This document shows positions 8,886 through 16,663 of a DNA stretch of 50,636 nucleotides, one piece after another; position 1 is the first letter of the stretch; the number at the start of each line of letters is the position of its first letter. The position numbers and the translations under genes were made by a program. The notes beneath the pieces are model-generated. The model was not told the DNA's origin. It saw only the letters and a list, made by a program, of their open reading frames with translations, and made no database searches. This DNA is from Deltaproteobacteria bacterium (GTDB lineage: Bacteria; Desulfobacterota; BSN033; UBA1163), in assembly GCA_018333535.1 (NCBI GenBank), contig JAGXTA010000067.1:1-50636 (forward strand). The letters run 5' to 3'.

Positions 8886-10217
8886 TTATAAAATAAACCG
8901 ACTCAAATCCTCATCTTCAACAAATCCTTTCAGCTTCTCTCTCACATATCCGGCATCGATCACCATCGTCTTCCCGCTCATCTCGGGTGCGTCGAAAGAG
9001 ATCTCATCCAGCAATCTCTCCATGATGGTATAAAGGCGTCTGGCGCCGATGTTCTCCGTTCTTTCATTGATGAGGGCCGCCATCTCAGAAATCTCCTCAA
9101 TGGCATCCCTTTCGTACTTCAGCTCCACCGATTCTGTCTCCATCAGGGCGGTATACTGCTTGATCAGGGCATTCTCCGGCTCTGTGAGAATCCGGATCAA
9201 ATCCTCCTTCTTCAAAGAATCAAGTTCCACCCGGATCGGAAACCTTCCCTGAAGCTCGGGGATGAGGTCCGACGGTTTTGAAACATGAAAGGCGCCTGCC
9301 GCAATGAAGAGGATATGGTCGGTCTTGACCACTCCATATTTTGTCGAAACGGTCGTCCCCTCGACAATGGGCAGAAGATCTCTCTGAACCCCCTCTCTCG
9401 AGACATCCGGCCCATAAGTGGATTCTCTCCCTGCAATCTTGTCGATTTCGTCAAGAAAGATGATGCCTGACTGCTCCACCCGGTCAATGGCCTGTTTGAT
9501 CACTGCATCCATGTCGATCAACCTCTGGGCCTCCTCCTGAGAAAGAACATGGAGAGCCTCCGGGACCTTTACCTTTCTCTGTTTCTTCTTCTTCGGGAAG
9601 AGGCTTCCGAACATCTCTTTGATGTTGATATCCATCTCCTCCATTCCCGAAGCGGTGAAGATCTCCACCATGGGCAAATTCCGGTCCATCACCTCCACTT
9701 CCACATACTTCTCATTCAGCTTTCCCGTTCTCAGCAGTTTCCGGAGTTTCTCCCGCGTCTCTTTCGAATCCTCGCCCTCTTTCGGAGGCCCCTTCCTTGA
9801 GGCCGGAAGGAGCAGGTCCAGGAGCCTTTCTTCTCCAATCTCCTCAGCCTTCTGCTGGACCTTTCGGGTCTCTTCAGCCTTGACCATATTGACCGCCTGA
9901 TCGGTCAGGTCCCTGACCATGGACTCCACATCTCTGCCCACATAACCCACCTCTGTAAATTTCGAGGCTTCGATCTTCAGAAAAGGAGCCTGGGCCAGCC
10001 TGGCCAGCCTCCGCGCGATCTCTGTCTTTCCAACCCCTGTGGGACCGATCATAATGATGTTTTTGGGTGCAATCTCGTCCCGGAGGGGCTCGGGGATTTG
10101 TTGCCGTCTCCAGCGGTTCCTCAGCGCAATGGCGACAGAGCGTTTGGCATCCTTCTGGCCGATGATATACTTATCCAGCTCCGAAACGATTTCCCGTGGC
10201 GTAAAGGTTTTATTCAT
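8886..10217 (-). CDS. hslU: HslU, ATPase subunit of the HslUV protease
   Basis: A 443-aa AAA+ unfoldase of the ClpX/HslU group. [21 protein letters not shown] is at the N-terminus, Walker [15 protein letters not shown] is at residues 54-67, followed by the pore-loop motif [14 protein letters not shown]. Then comes the HslU-specific I-domain, Walker [12 protein letters not shown], and the sensor arginine region GRFPIRVEL. The C-terminal tail ends DLSRFIL, which inserts into HslV. It unfolds and feeds proteins into HslV. It overlaps hslV by 4 bp, indicating translational coupling. Confidence 0.97.
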   Translation of the reverse strand: MNKTFTPREIVSELDKYIIGQKDAKRSVAIALRNRWRRQQIPEPLRDEIAPKNIIMIGPTGVGKTEIARRLARLAQAPFLKIEASKFTEVGYVGRDVESMVRDLTDQAVNMVKAEETRKVQQKAEEIGEERLLDLLLPASRKGPPKEGEDSKETREKLRKLLRTGKLNEKYVEVEVMDRNLPMVEIFTASGMEEMDINIKEMFGSLFPKKKKQRKVKVPEALHVLSQEEAQRLIDMDAVIKQAIDRVEQSGIIFLDEIDKIAGRESTYGPDVSREGVQRDLLPIVEGTTVSTKYGVVKTDHILFIAAGAFHVSKPSDLIPELQGRFPIRVELDSLKKEDLIRILTEPENALIKQYTALMETESVELKYERDAIEEISEMAALINERTENIGARRLYTIMERLLDEISFDAPEMSGKTMVIDAGYVREKLKGFVEDEDLSRFIL

Positions 10218-10747
10218 AGCTCCTCAAGGATGATACGGTTATTGGTGTAGATGCAGATCGAGGCCGCAATCTTCATCGCCTCCTCTGCAATGGCTCTCGC
10301 ATCTAAGTCTGAGAACTCGATCAGGGCTTTGGCTGCGGCATGGGCATAAGGACCGCCGCTCCCGATGGCAGTCACCCCGTCGTCCGGTTCGATGACATCT
10401 CCGTTGCCGGAGATGACCAGGGAATGTTCTTTGTCCGCAATGATGAGCAGGGCTTCGAGCCTCCTCAGTATCCGGTCCGTCCTCCAATCCTTGGCCAATT
10501 CCACTGCCGCCCTGAGCAGGTTCCCATTATACTGCTCCAACTTCTCCTCAAACTTGGCAAAGAGGGTGAAGGCATCTGCTGTCGCCCCTGCAAATCCGGC
10601 AAGGACCCTGTCCTGGTAGATCCTTCGAACCTTTCTCGCTGTGTGTTTCATCACAGTATGCTCAAGGGTGACCTGACCGTCCCCTGCCATGACCACCTTC
10701 CCTTTATGACGAACACACAGAATCGTTGTTCCTTTGATTCTTAACAT
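10214..10747 (-). CDS. hslV: HslV, peptidase subunit of the HslUV protease
   Basis: A 177-aa proteasome-related N-terminal threonine hydrolase. The predicted catalytic residue is Thr7 of [13 protein letters not shown], exposed after removal of a six-residue propeptide. [27 protein letters not shown] and [13 protein letters not shown] are family signatures. It forms a double hexamer ring capped by HslU. It lies between xerC and hslU, as in many Proteobacteria. Its Shine-Dalgarno site AAGGGAG is the last unit of the heptad tract from the xerC end. Confidence 0.97.
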   Translation of the reverse strand: MLRIKGTTILCVRHKGKVVMAGDGQVTLEHTVMKHTARKVRRIYQDRVLAGFAGATADAFTLFAKFEEKLEQYNGNLLRAAVELAKDWRTDRILRRLEALLIIADKEHSLVISGNGDVIEPDDGVTAIGSGGPYAHAAAKALIEFSDLDARAIAEEAMKIAASICIYTNNRIILEEL

Positions 10748-10753
10748 AAATTT

Positions 10754-10788
10754 CTCCCTTTCACCTTTTACCCTTTACCTTTCACCTT
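10754..10788. repeat. Five tandem AAGGTRA heptads across the xerC end, supplying the hslV SD
   Basis: Exactly five 7-nt units: AAGGTGA, AAGGTAA, AGGGTAA, AAGGTGA, AAGGGAG (transcribed strand). The first units encode the last XerC residues KVKGKG, the third contains its TAA stop (10768-10770), and the fifth is the hslV Shine-Dalgarno site. Unlike the other spacers there is no complementary second arm. Confidence 0.8.
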
Positions 10789-11775
10789 ACTGCGGAAACT
10801 CCTCGGATGCGCCTTATCGTAAACCTCCATCAGCTTGCCCGGGCTGAGGTGGATATACTTTTGAGTGGTTGAGAGACTGGCATGTCCCAACATCTCCTGA
10901 ATCTCCCGGATATCCGCCCCCGCATCCAGAAGATGGGTGGCAAAGCTATGGCGCAAGCTATGGGGGCTTACCTTCCGGACAATGTTAGAAACCCTCGTAT
11001 ATTTCTTGATCAGCCTTCCAACGCTTCGGCTGGTCAGTCTTCCTCCCCTCAGGTTGATAAAGAGAGGTTCCCCGCCTTCAGGGTCACCTCTTTGATCCAA
11101 ATATTTTTTTATCGCCTCGATGGCTTTCTCTCCGATGGGGACGATCCGTTCTTTTCTCCCCTTTCCCATCACCCTTACAATCCCCAAATTAAAATCCAGA
11201 TGTTTTAAATTAAGCGCTACCAGTTCTCCCACCCTCAACCCGCTCGAATAGAGAAGTTCCAGAATGGCCCGGTCCCTCAAGGCGCTCTTCTTTGCCTCTG
11301 CCTCAGAGACTTTCCTCAACCGCGTATCAGATGATTCCATGAGCCGGAAAGCCTCATCGACTGTCAGCGTGGTAGGCAGCGTTTTCTCCGCTTTGGGCGT
11401 TGAGACGGCTTTGGCCGGATTGAAAGACACCAATTTTTCCCTTGTCAGATATCTGAAAAACGACCGGAGCGTTGAAATCTTTCTCGCTATCGAGCTCTTC
11501 TTATTCTTTCGATGAAGAACGCTCAGATATTTCCGTATAATGATTCGGTCCACCTTTTCCCATTCCGGCTTTCCCGATACAAAAAGGTCCTCCTCGTGAC
11601 TCTTTAAAAATATCTCAAACCCCTCCAAGTCTCTCTGGTAACATCGGCAGGTGTGGGGTGAGGCATTCTTCTCTGCCGAAAGGTATTGAATAAATTGCCC
11701 GATGAAATCATCCTGCCCTTTTAAAAGAGCCTCCATTTCATCCGCCTGAAATGATGGAGATTTTGAAAATGCCAT
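10768..11775 (-). CDS. xerC: XerC/XerD-type tyrosine recombinase
   Basis: A 335-aa tyrosine recombinase. An N-terminal SAM-like core-binding domain ([23 protein letters not shown]) is followed by the catalytic domain. Catalytic residues visible are Arg in SSGLRVGEL, Lys in [12 protein letters not shown], His/Arg in [11 protein letters not shown], His in MLGHAS and Tyr in TTQKYIHLS. Xer enzymes resolve chromosome dimers at dif. The position next to hslV is typical of XerC. The first ATG lies only about 11 nt after a TATAAA box, so either the mRNA is nearly leaderless or translation starts at the ATG at 11736. Confidence 0.88.
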   Translation of the reverse strand: MAFSKSPSFQADEMEALLKGQDDFIGQFIQYLSAEKNASPHTCRCYQRDLEGFEIFLKSHEEDLFVSGKPEWEKVDRIIIRKYLSVLHRKNKKSSIARKISTLRSFFRYLTREKLVSFNPAKAVSTPKAEKTLPTTLTVDEAFRLMESSDTRLRKVSEAEAKKSALRDRAILELLYSSGLRVGELVALNLKHLDFNLGIVRVMGKGRKERIVPIGEKAIEAIKKYLDQRGDPEGGEPLFINLRGGRLTSRSVGRLIKKYTRVSNIVRKVSPHSLRHSFATHLLDAGADIREIQEMLGHASLSTTQKYIHLSPGKLMEVYDKAHPRSFRSKVKGKG

Positions 11776-11786
11776 TAGAACAGGAT

Positions 11787-11814
11787 TTTATAACACAAAT
11801 TTCCAATTTATCAA
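11787..11814 (-). promoter_or_regulatory. Promoter of the xerC-hslVU-arg operon
   Basis: On the minus strand, TTGATA (11809-11814) and TATAAA (11787-11792) are 16 bp apart. The start ATG of xerC (11773-11775) follows so closely that the 5' leader would be only about 5 nt. The surrounding 170 bp are strongly AT-rich and divergent from the dodecin promoter. Confidence 0.5.
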
Positions 11815-11893
11815 TAGGATTTTATTGCAACCCATCAATTTTTCTGAACTTTTAATGTTAATAGGAATTAATATTCTTGTGCTTATTTTCTTA

Positions 11894-11921
11894 TTGACAT
11901 TTTAAACTATTTTTGTATAAA
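11894..11921 (+). promoter_or_regulatory. Promoter of the dodecin gene
   Basis: TTGACA (11894-11899) and TATAAA (11916-11921) are separated by 16 bp. This is a strong sigma-70-type match about 40 bp upstream of the dodecin start. Confidence 0.6.
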
Positions 11922-11964
11922 CTTTCTAATACAAACTTTATTTTAAGAGAGGGAGGTGATAGGG

Positions 11965-12177
11965 ATGGCAGATCCAAGGGTTGCAAGAGTAACAGAGATT
12001 ATTTCAGGTTCTCCTAAGGGGTTTGAAGATGCCGTTAAGATCGGGTTTGCGAGAGCGACTAAGACCTTGCGGGGCATCACAGGGCTGCGAGTGGTTGATT
12101 TTCGAGTGGCTGTTGAGAATTCAAAGATTACCGAATACCGTGTAAGAATGGAGGTTATCTTCGTCCTCGAAACATAA
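11965..12177 (+). CDS. Dodecin family flavin-binding protein
   Basis: A 70-aa protein, the usual dodecin length (about 68-71). It has EIISGSPKGFEDAVKIGFARA in the first strand and helix, then RVVDFRVAVENSKITEYRVRMEV. Dodecins form 12-subunit hollow shells that bind and buffer flavins (riboflavin, FMN or FAD). I chose the ATG at 11965 because GGGAGGTGAT sits at the right distance; a GTG at 11956 overlaps that Shine-Dalgarno site. This is the only recognised intact plus-strand gene in the window. Confidence 0.9.
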   Translation: MADPRVARVTEIISGSPKGFEDAVKIGFARATKTLRGITGLRVVDFRVAVENSKITEYRVRMEVIFVLET

Positions 12178-12190
12178 AGAGATAATTTCT

Positions 12191-12335
12191 CAAAAAAACG
12201 GCCCTATCCCTTTTCGAGTCGAATCGACTTATTAGGAAGCCATCCTGCAGCAGGGGCAGGAAATAATTCAAATAAAGAATTTATGAATTTTCCTGAGTTC
12301 CTGGTTTCCTTATTGGGGATAGGGCTATTTTTTTG
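12191..12335. terminator. Large multi-hairpin element between convergent genes (bidirectional terminator or ncRNA)
   Basis: The 20-nt arms at 12191-12210 and 12316-12335 pair along almost their whole length (GCCCTATCCC with GGGATAGGGC plus A7/T7 runs). Both strands therefore end in a GC stem and T-run, as in intrinsic terminators. The 105-nt interior is also structured: AGTCG-AAT-CGACT (12217-12229), and a long arm pairing 12234-12242 with 12302-12310 and 12257-12269 with 12285-12295. It separates the dodecin gene from the convergent heptose kinase gene. A stand-alone small RNA cannot be excluded. Confidence 0.65.
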
Positions 12336-12346
12336 CAAGCTTTGGC

Positions 12347-13327
12347 CTATTTCAGCCGGACCTTCTCCTTCATCATTTTTATTAATTCCTTCTGACTAAC
12401 CGTTGCGGTCCCAACCTTTCCGACCACAATTCCAGCCGCATGGTTGGCCAGTTCCGCCGCCCTTCGGATGCTGGCTCCTGCCCCCAATGCAAGGGCCATC
12501 GTCCCGATGACCGTATCTCCGGCGCCGGTCACATCATAAACCTCCTTTGCCTCGGTCGGCACAAGAAGCGGTCTCTGATGAGGCTCAAAGACAGCCACCC
12601 CGTCCTCTCCCCGTGTGATCACCAGCGCATCACACTTCAACCTTTTCAAAAGATTCCTGCCCGCCCTGTCTAAAGAGATTTTATCCGTGATGGAAATTCT
12701 CGACGCAGAACTGGCTTCCCCTGTATTGGGCGTCACGACGGTTGCCCCTCTGTAAAAGAAGAAATTCTTTACCTTCGGATCGACCATCACAAATTTCTTT
12801 GCCTCTCTGGCCGCACGGATCGTATCGCGTATCATCCCTTTGGTGAGCAGGCCCTTCCCGTAATCGGAAAGGATGATTCCATCAAACCTCTTGATATTCT
12901 GTTTTAAATACTCAGAGAGGCTTCGAAGCGTGGAGGCCTTGGGGTGCCGGGTCATCTCCCGGTCGATCCGAACCAGTTGCTGGTGGTGGGCGATGATTCG
13001 TGTCTTGACGGTCGTCTGTCTTCCCGTCTCAATCAATATTCCGCCTCTATCGACTCCCATCTCGTCCAGCCTTTGAGTGACCTTCTGGCCCATCTCATCG
13101 TCGCCTAAAAGGCCGCACAGAGAAGCTTCTCCTCCGAGCGAGTGGATATTATTCACTACATTGGCCGCCCCTCCGAGGAGAAAGGTCTCTCTCTCCACCA
13201 CCACCACCGGCACAGGAGCCTCAGGCGAGATCCGGGAGACCCCTCCCCAGATGAACCGGTCTAACATGATATCCCCCACGACCAAAATCCTGACCCCTGA
13301 AAAATTCCTGATGATCTTTTCAAACAT
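12347..13327 (-). CDS. rfaE1: D-glycero-beta-D-manno-heptose-7-phosphate kinase (HldE kinase domain)
   Basis: A 326-aa PfkB/ribokinase-family kinase matching the N-terminal half of HldE/RfaE. It has VGDIMLDRFIWGGVSRISPEAP and GGAANVVNNIHSLGG near the N-terminus, and VTGAGDTVIG with the catalytic Asp near the C-terminus. It phosphorylates heptose 7-phosphate at C1 in ADP-heptose synthesis for the LPS inner core. The nucleotidyltransferase half found in E. coli HldE is absent, so a separate RfaE2 is expected elsewhere. Upstream is a sugar epimerase, joined by an octad spacer. Confidence 0.92.
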   Translation of the reverse strand: MFEKIIRNFSGVRILVVGDIMLDRFIWGGVSRISPEAPVPVVVVERETFLLGGAANVVNNIHSLGGEASLCGLLGDDEMGQKVTQRLDEMGVDRGGILIETGRQTTVKTRIIAHHQQLVRIDREMTRHPKASTLRSLSEYLKQNIKRFDGIILSDYGKGLLTKGMIRDTIRAAREAKKFVMVDPKVKNFFFYRGATVVTPNTGEASSASRISITDKISLDRAGRNLLKRLKCDALVITRGEDGVAVFEPHQRPLLVPTEAKEVYDVTGAGDTVIGTMALALGAGASIRRAAELANHAAGIVVGKVGTATVSQKELIKMMKEKVRLK

Positions 13328-13336
13328 CGATCACTC

Positions 13337-13416
13337 CATTAGTCGATTGGTCTATTCGTCACATAGTCTTATGGTCTTTTGACCATCCGACGATCCGACT
13401 ATATGACTATTTGACT
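13337..13416. repeat. Perfect 5+5 octad hairpin tract between the epimerase and rfaE1
   Basis: Ten contiguous 8-nt units occupy exactly 80 bp. In the transcribed direction they are AGTCAAAT, AGTCATAT, AGTCGGAT, CGTCGGAT, GGTCAAAA, then GACCATAA, GACTATGT, GACGAATA, GACCAATC, GACTAATG. Each xGTC pairs with a GACx in the other arm. The stop codon of the epimerase (13407-13409) lies in the first units and the rfaE1 GGAG follows the last one. Confidence 0.9.
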
Positions 13417-14351
13417 TTATTTTTAAAAAACTCCACCGTTCTTCTAAGCCCCTCCTCAATTCCAACCCTTGGATCATAATTCAATATCGCTTTTCCCTTT
13501 TTGATGTCTGCCAGCGAGTGTCTGGGCTCTCCTTTTCTGGGCTCCTCATAAAGAGGAGGGATGTGCGAGCCGATAATATCCTGAAGGATCTTAAGCAGCT
13601 GGTTTAAAGATACCCTCTTCCCGCAGGCGACATTGACCGCCTCTCCCTGAGTTCGCTCCGCATTCATCGCAAGAAGATTGGCGTGGACCACATTGTCGAT
13701 ATATGTGAAGTCCCGGGACTGTTCCCCATCTCCGAAGATGACCGGAGCACGGACCGAGATAAGGGCATCGATAAACCTCGGGATGACAGCTGAATAAATG
13801 GAATTGGGATCCTGTTTCGGACCAAAGATATTAAAATATCTCAGCGAGATCGTCTCCAACCCGTAAAGTTGAAAAAAGAGCCGGCAATACTGCTCTCCGA
13901 TAAACTTCTGCAAGGCATAGGGCGAAAGAGGATTGGGGACCATCTCCTCTTTTTTGGGAAGGGTCGGAGTATCCCCATAGGCTGAGGACGAGGCCGCATA
14001 GATCACCCGCCTCACCCCTGCATCTCTCGCCGCCATTAGGATATTTAAGGTCCCCCCTACATTAGCTTGATTTGAAGACATCGGATCCTCAACCGATCGC
14101 TGGACCGATGGAAGGGCTGCCTGATGAAAAACATATTCGATCCCCTCCACGGCCTTCTGGCAGGTGATCAGGTCACAGATGTCCCCTTCGATCATCTCAA
14201 GGAAGGGATAAGCCTCCTCAAAGACTAAATTCTCCCTCTTCCCGGTAGATAAATTATCGAGCACCCGAACCTGATGCCCCGACTTGAGCAATGCCTCCGT
14301 CAGATTCGACCCAATAAACCCCGCTCCTCCTGTCACCAATACCTTCGACAT
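13407..14351 (-). CDS. NAD-dependent UDP-sugar epimerase (WbpP/TviC-like)
   Basis: A 314-aa extended SDR. The Rossmann motif TGGAGFIGSNL is at residues 7-17. The catalytic region is AASSSAYGD...SPYALQK (Ser, YxxxK), followed by LRYFNIFGPKQDPNSIYSAVIP, characteristic of UDP-GlcNAc/UDP-Glc 4-epimerases of the WbpP group. It probably interconverts UDP-GlcNAc and UDP-GalNAc (or uronates) for surface polysaccharide. I start at the ATG at 14349-14351, after GAGGAGAG; the 56 residues encoded upstream look noncoding. The last codons and stop are repeat words. Confidence 0.85.
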   Translation of the reverse strand: MSKVLVTGGAGFIGSNLTEALLKSGHQVRVLDNLSTGKRENLVFEEAYPFLEMIEGDICDLITCQKAVEGIEYVFHQAALPSVQRSVEDPMSSNQANVGGTLNILMAARDAGVRRVIYAASSSAYGDTPTLPKKEEMVPNPLSPYALQKFIGEQYCRLFFQLYGLETISLRYFNIFGPKQDPNSIYSAVIPRFIDALISVRAPVIFGDGEQSRDFTYIDNVVHANLLAMNAERTQGEAVNVACGKRVSLNQLLKILQDIIGSHIPPLYEEPRKGEPRHSLADIKKGKAILNYDPRVGIEEGLRRTVEFFKNKVK

Positions 14352-14369
14352 ACTCTCCTCATCTTTTTT

Positions 14370-14406
14370 AGGGGGACAGTCCCTCTCAGCTAAAGGGACT
14401 GTCCCC
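14370..14406. repeat. GGGACAGTCCCT inverted repeat
   Basis: A 13-bp inverted repeat, GGGGACAGTCCCT and AGGGACTGTCCCC, with a short 9-nt loop. It lies in the spacer between the 109-aa hypothetical gene and the epimerase. The words are self-complementary GGGACAGTCCC palindromes, another intergenic repeat type. No T-run follows on either strand, so it is not a convincing terminator. Confidence 0.65.
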
Positions 14407-14409
14407 TTA

Positions 14410-14739
14410 TTACCTACCTTTTCGGCTGTAAAGGGCAAAATAGAAGAAATAACGCTCAATCTCCTGTAATTGAGAGTTATATTCCTCCCCGCCCAGAACC
14501 GCATCACAAAAAACCTCATGTAACCGGGTAATTTCTTTTAGCCGATGATGCCACCTAAGATCAGACATCGTCAAATAGAAGAGTTCCAATGCCCTTTCCA
14601 CCGAAGACCAGAAGAGCTTCTCATCTCTTCCCTGCCATCGAATGGCCCTGCTGACCTCGCTTCCGATATTTGCGAATTGCTCCGCCAGGGAAAGCTTCTG
14701 CCATCCCCCTTCGGATAACTCTTTGTGTTGAAATTTCAT
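14410..14739 (-). CDS. Small helical protein of unknown function
   Basis: A 109-aa protein starting MKFQHKELSEGGWQKLSL. I recognise it only as a recurrent small helical family (conserved SLAEQFANIGSEVSRAI, ERALELFYLTMSD, LKEITRLHEVF, YFFYFAL) without known function. It looks all-alpha, possibly a four-helix bundle. It lies 1 bp from the DUF5674 gene upstream and is surely co-expressed with it. The pair sits in a stretch of small accessory cassettes, so a toxin-antitoxin-like role is possible but unsupported. Confidence 0.7.
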   Translation of the reverse strand: MKFQHKELSEGGWQKLSLAEQFANIGSEVSRAIRWQGRDEKLFWSSVERALELFYLTMSDLRWHHRLKEITRLHEVFCDAVLGGEEYNSQLQEIERYFFYFALYSRKGR

Positions 14740-14740
14740 C

Positions 14741-15088
14741 TCAGGTCTTGATGAACCTTTCTACAATCTCTTTAACTCTCTTTTGAATCTCAGGATTCTC
14801 TATACCCCTCGAACGATTACCCTGTGACGGCTTTAAATTAATGACAGAATCAAACTGAATAAACTCCTCACCTTTCTTTTGCGGATAGAGATTAATCCCC
14901 CAGAGATGTTCCTGCTTCGAACCTGAACTTAAAAGAATCGCTTCTTCATCCGCATGCAACTCTCCCCCGATCGCCATAATTTCCTTTTCGATATCCACCA
15001 CTCCCTTGACCATATCCCCAAAACCCTCTGCTCCTATTCTGATCAACTCTTTTAGATCAATATTTTTTTCAACTATTTTTATTTTCAT
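14741..15088 (-). CDS. DUF5674 family protein
   Basis: A 115-aa protein with EGFGDMVKGVVDIEKEIMA, GGELHADEEAILL, SKQEHLWGINLYPQ, INLKPSQGNRSRG and a C-terminal helix EIQKRVKEIVERFI. This is the pattern I associate with DUF5674, a conserved family with no known function. No catalytic motif is evident. It is paired with the 109-aa helical protein immediately downstream, with almost no gap. A remnant of an epimerase gene lies upstream. Confidence 0.7.
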   Translation of the reverse strand: MKIKIVEKNIDLKELIRIGAEGFGDMVKGVVDIEKEIMAIGGELHADEEAILLSSGSKQEHLWGINLYPQKKGEEFIQFDSVINLKPSQGNRSRGIENPEIQKRVKEIVERFIKT

Positions 15089-15278
15089 CTTTCATTTCCT
15101 TTTTTGTCAACTGGCAGAGGCTTCGCTGGGGTAAAGATCGATATTGAAAAGATTGAAGCTTCCCACCTCTGGCTACCGGCAGGCACATGGCCGGGCTTTC
15201 CGGAAAGGTGATATCATTTATATTGTGTCCCTTGACCCCGCCTATCCCGCCATTTTCGGTCTCCCCGAATTACCCTTC

Positions 15279-15340
15279 CCTGCAAAAAACCCTCCATCAA
15301 CTTCGACCCAATAAATCCCGCCCCTCCGTGCATCTTGAAA
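15279..15340 (-). pseudogene. Remnant of an epimerase N-terminus
   Basis: In one minus-strand frame the sequence reads KMHGGAGFIGSKLMEGFLQG, the start of an SDR epimerase like the intact one at 14351 (TGGAGFIGSNLTEALLKSG), then degenerates. No downstream domain follows. The rest of the gap 15089-15407 holds no gene; only a REP-like GGCGGGATAGGCGGGGTCA stretch is visible. Confidence 0.5.
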
Positions 15341-15407
15341 ACCAGGCTGAAAACAAAAGGATACACGGTAAGCATCACGAGCGGCGTCACCCTCATCCAG
15401 ATCAACC

Positions 15408-16100
15408 CTACCGTGGGATCCGTTGCTTCATTTCCAGGATCGTCTCAGGAACAAGATGATCTTTGGCCCACGCCTTTTGTTTCTCATCCAGCACGTCGCC
15501 GAGCCCATGCAGGACGTTGCGCGCGGTATAAGTCTTTTTGATGAAGCCCATCGCCCCTTTCAGATATGCCGCCAGGCCCTTTCCCGTGCGCTCCATGACA
15601 AGAGCATCGCTCACGGGAAATCCCGCTTTCAAAAAATACCAGCTGTCATAAAGATCCCTCGCGACTGCGGTCTTCCGGTCGGTCAGGGCGACAAGTTTAT
15701 TGGTCAGCGCTGTTGTTTCATCGGCAATGACAAGAGGCACTCCTAGAAACCAAACCGGTCGATAAACATTATTCTTCCATACACGCCGGCCCAGCTCGAT
15801 CTTGATATTGGGATGTCCCTTCCCGTAATCAAAAAGGCAGAAAAGCGTGTTCTGTTTGTCCCGGAATTCCTTCGCTTCCCCATGCCGGGAAAGGATCTCA
15901 CGGAACCTGTCCACGTCCACGGCACTGAACTCCCGGAGCATGTCAAAATCAAGATCGGACGAAAACCTCGGAAGGTTGTAAAAATAATAAGCGCAGGTCC
16001 CTCCCTTAAAGGCGATTTTCTCGGGGAAAGCCTTGGCCAGCTCCGTCAGCAAAAGCGACAAATACCGCTTGTGAATATTCCGATCAAAAAGACGGCTCAT
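15408..16100 (-). CDS. abiEii: AbiEii/AbiGii-type nucleotidyltransferase toxin
   Basis: A 230-aa nucleotidyltransferase of the AbiEii (DUF1814) family. The active-site signature KGGTCAYYFYNLPRFSSDLD is at about residues 32-51, with the GG-T and D-L-D elements. A conserved Lys/Asp region (LTNKLVALTDRKTAVARDLYD) follows. Known members are type IV toxins: GTP-binding nucleotidyltransferases that arrest growth and can cause phage abortive infection. It overlaps the antitoxin gene by 4 bp. The length is shorter than many AbiEii toxins (about 300 aa). Confidence 0.85.
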   Translation of the reverse strand: MSRLFDRNIHKRYLSLLLTELAKAFPEKIAFKGGTCAYYFYNLPRFSSDLDFDMLREFSAVDVDRFREILSRHGEAKEFRDKQNTLFCLFDYGKGHPNIKIELGRRVWKNNVYRPVWFLGVPLVIADETTALTNKLVALTDRKTAVARDLYDSWYFLKAGFPVSDALVMERTGKGLAAYLKGAMGFIKKTYTARNVLHGLGDVLDEKQKAWAKDHLVPETILEMKQRIPR

Positions 16101-16654
16101 AGAAGCCCCCGCATCTTTTTTTGTACCGTTTTTGGATAAAGTGCGCTTAGCTTCTCAAGAAACGTCTTATTCAGTTTGGACGTATCATCAATATCCGGAA
16201 GATACCCGTAGTAGAAACTGTCCAGGATCGCGCGCTCGGGTAATGCCATCGCCACACCTTCCCGCGTGACCACCCCTTCGGTATTGAAAAATAGATCCCG
16301 TTTCATCGCCACATAGGTATAAAGCGTATTTCCGACTTTCTTCCGGTGGACCCGCAGGGCCACCGATCCAACTTCGCCACGGGCCTGAAAATTGATCCCC
16401 GCATAAAAAAGCGCTGATTGGAAGGACACATACGAGGGCGACAGGATCCTGTTGGCAAGCTCGTACCGGTTGTAACGGTCATTCAGGGTGTAGTAGCCAG
16501 TGGCCAATCGAACCATAAGACCTTTCTCTACCATCCGCACAACACTGATCTTGGCGTTCAGCGCATTCACCCACCATAACATGCGCAAGTCCAGAGGCGT
16601 GAACACCGTCCGCCCAGATTCCATGAGTATTTTAAAACGCTCTGAATTGTTCAT
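16097..16654 (-). CDS. abiEi: AbiEi-type antitoxin and autorepressor
   Basis: A 185-aa protein with an N-terminal winged helix (FTPLDLRMLWWVNALNAKISVVRMVEKG, conserved tyrosine-rich turn LATGYYTLN) and the C-terminal antitoxin domain (LSPSYVSFQSALFYAG, ALPERAILDSFYYG). AbiEi proteins block AbiEii and repress their own operon by binding inverted repeats. A matching 10-bp inverted repeat lies just upstream (16664-16689). It overlaps the toxin gene by 4 bp, with the antitoxin first, as is usual. Confidence 0.85.
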   Translation of the reverse strand: MNNSERFKILMESGRTVFTPLDLRMLWWVNALNAKISVVRMVEKGLMVRLATGYYTLNDRYNRYELANRILSPSYVSFQSALFYAGINFQARGEVGSVALRVHRKKVGNTLYTYVAMKRDLFFNTEGVVTREGVAMALPERAILDSFYYGYLPDIDDTSKLNKTFLEKLSALYPKTVQKKMRGLL

Positions 16655-16663
16655 ATTCCACTC

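Noticed and set aside
11956-11964. GTG start for the dodecin gene
   Set aside because: It overlaps the GGGAGGTGAT Shine-Dalgarno site that serves the ATG at 11965.
12191-12335. 4.5S/SRP RNA
   Set aside because: The GGAAGCAGC-type SRP core is not formed; similar words (AGGAAGCC, GCAGCAGG) do not fold in the SRP arrangement.
1837-13416. Word-repeat tracts as CRISPR arrays or plain Rho-independent terminators
   Set aside because: Units of 7-10 nt are far too short for CRISPR. The tracts lie inside co-directional gene runs and lack a GC stem followed by a T-run.
14352-14519. Upstream extension of the epimerase frame by 56 codons
   Set aside because: The extension overlaps the 109-aa gene and the GGGACAGTCCC repeat. 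The conserved protein begins at MSKVLVTGG with a good Shine-Dalgarno site.
15214-15405. 63-codon frame containing GGAGFIGSKLMEGFL as an intact small gene
   Set aside because: Only the Rossmann start of an epimerase is present and the flanking residues are random; treated as a gene relic.
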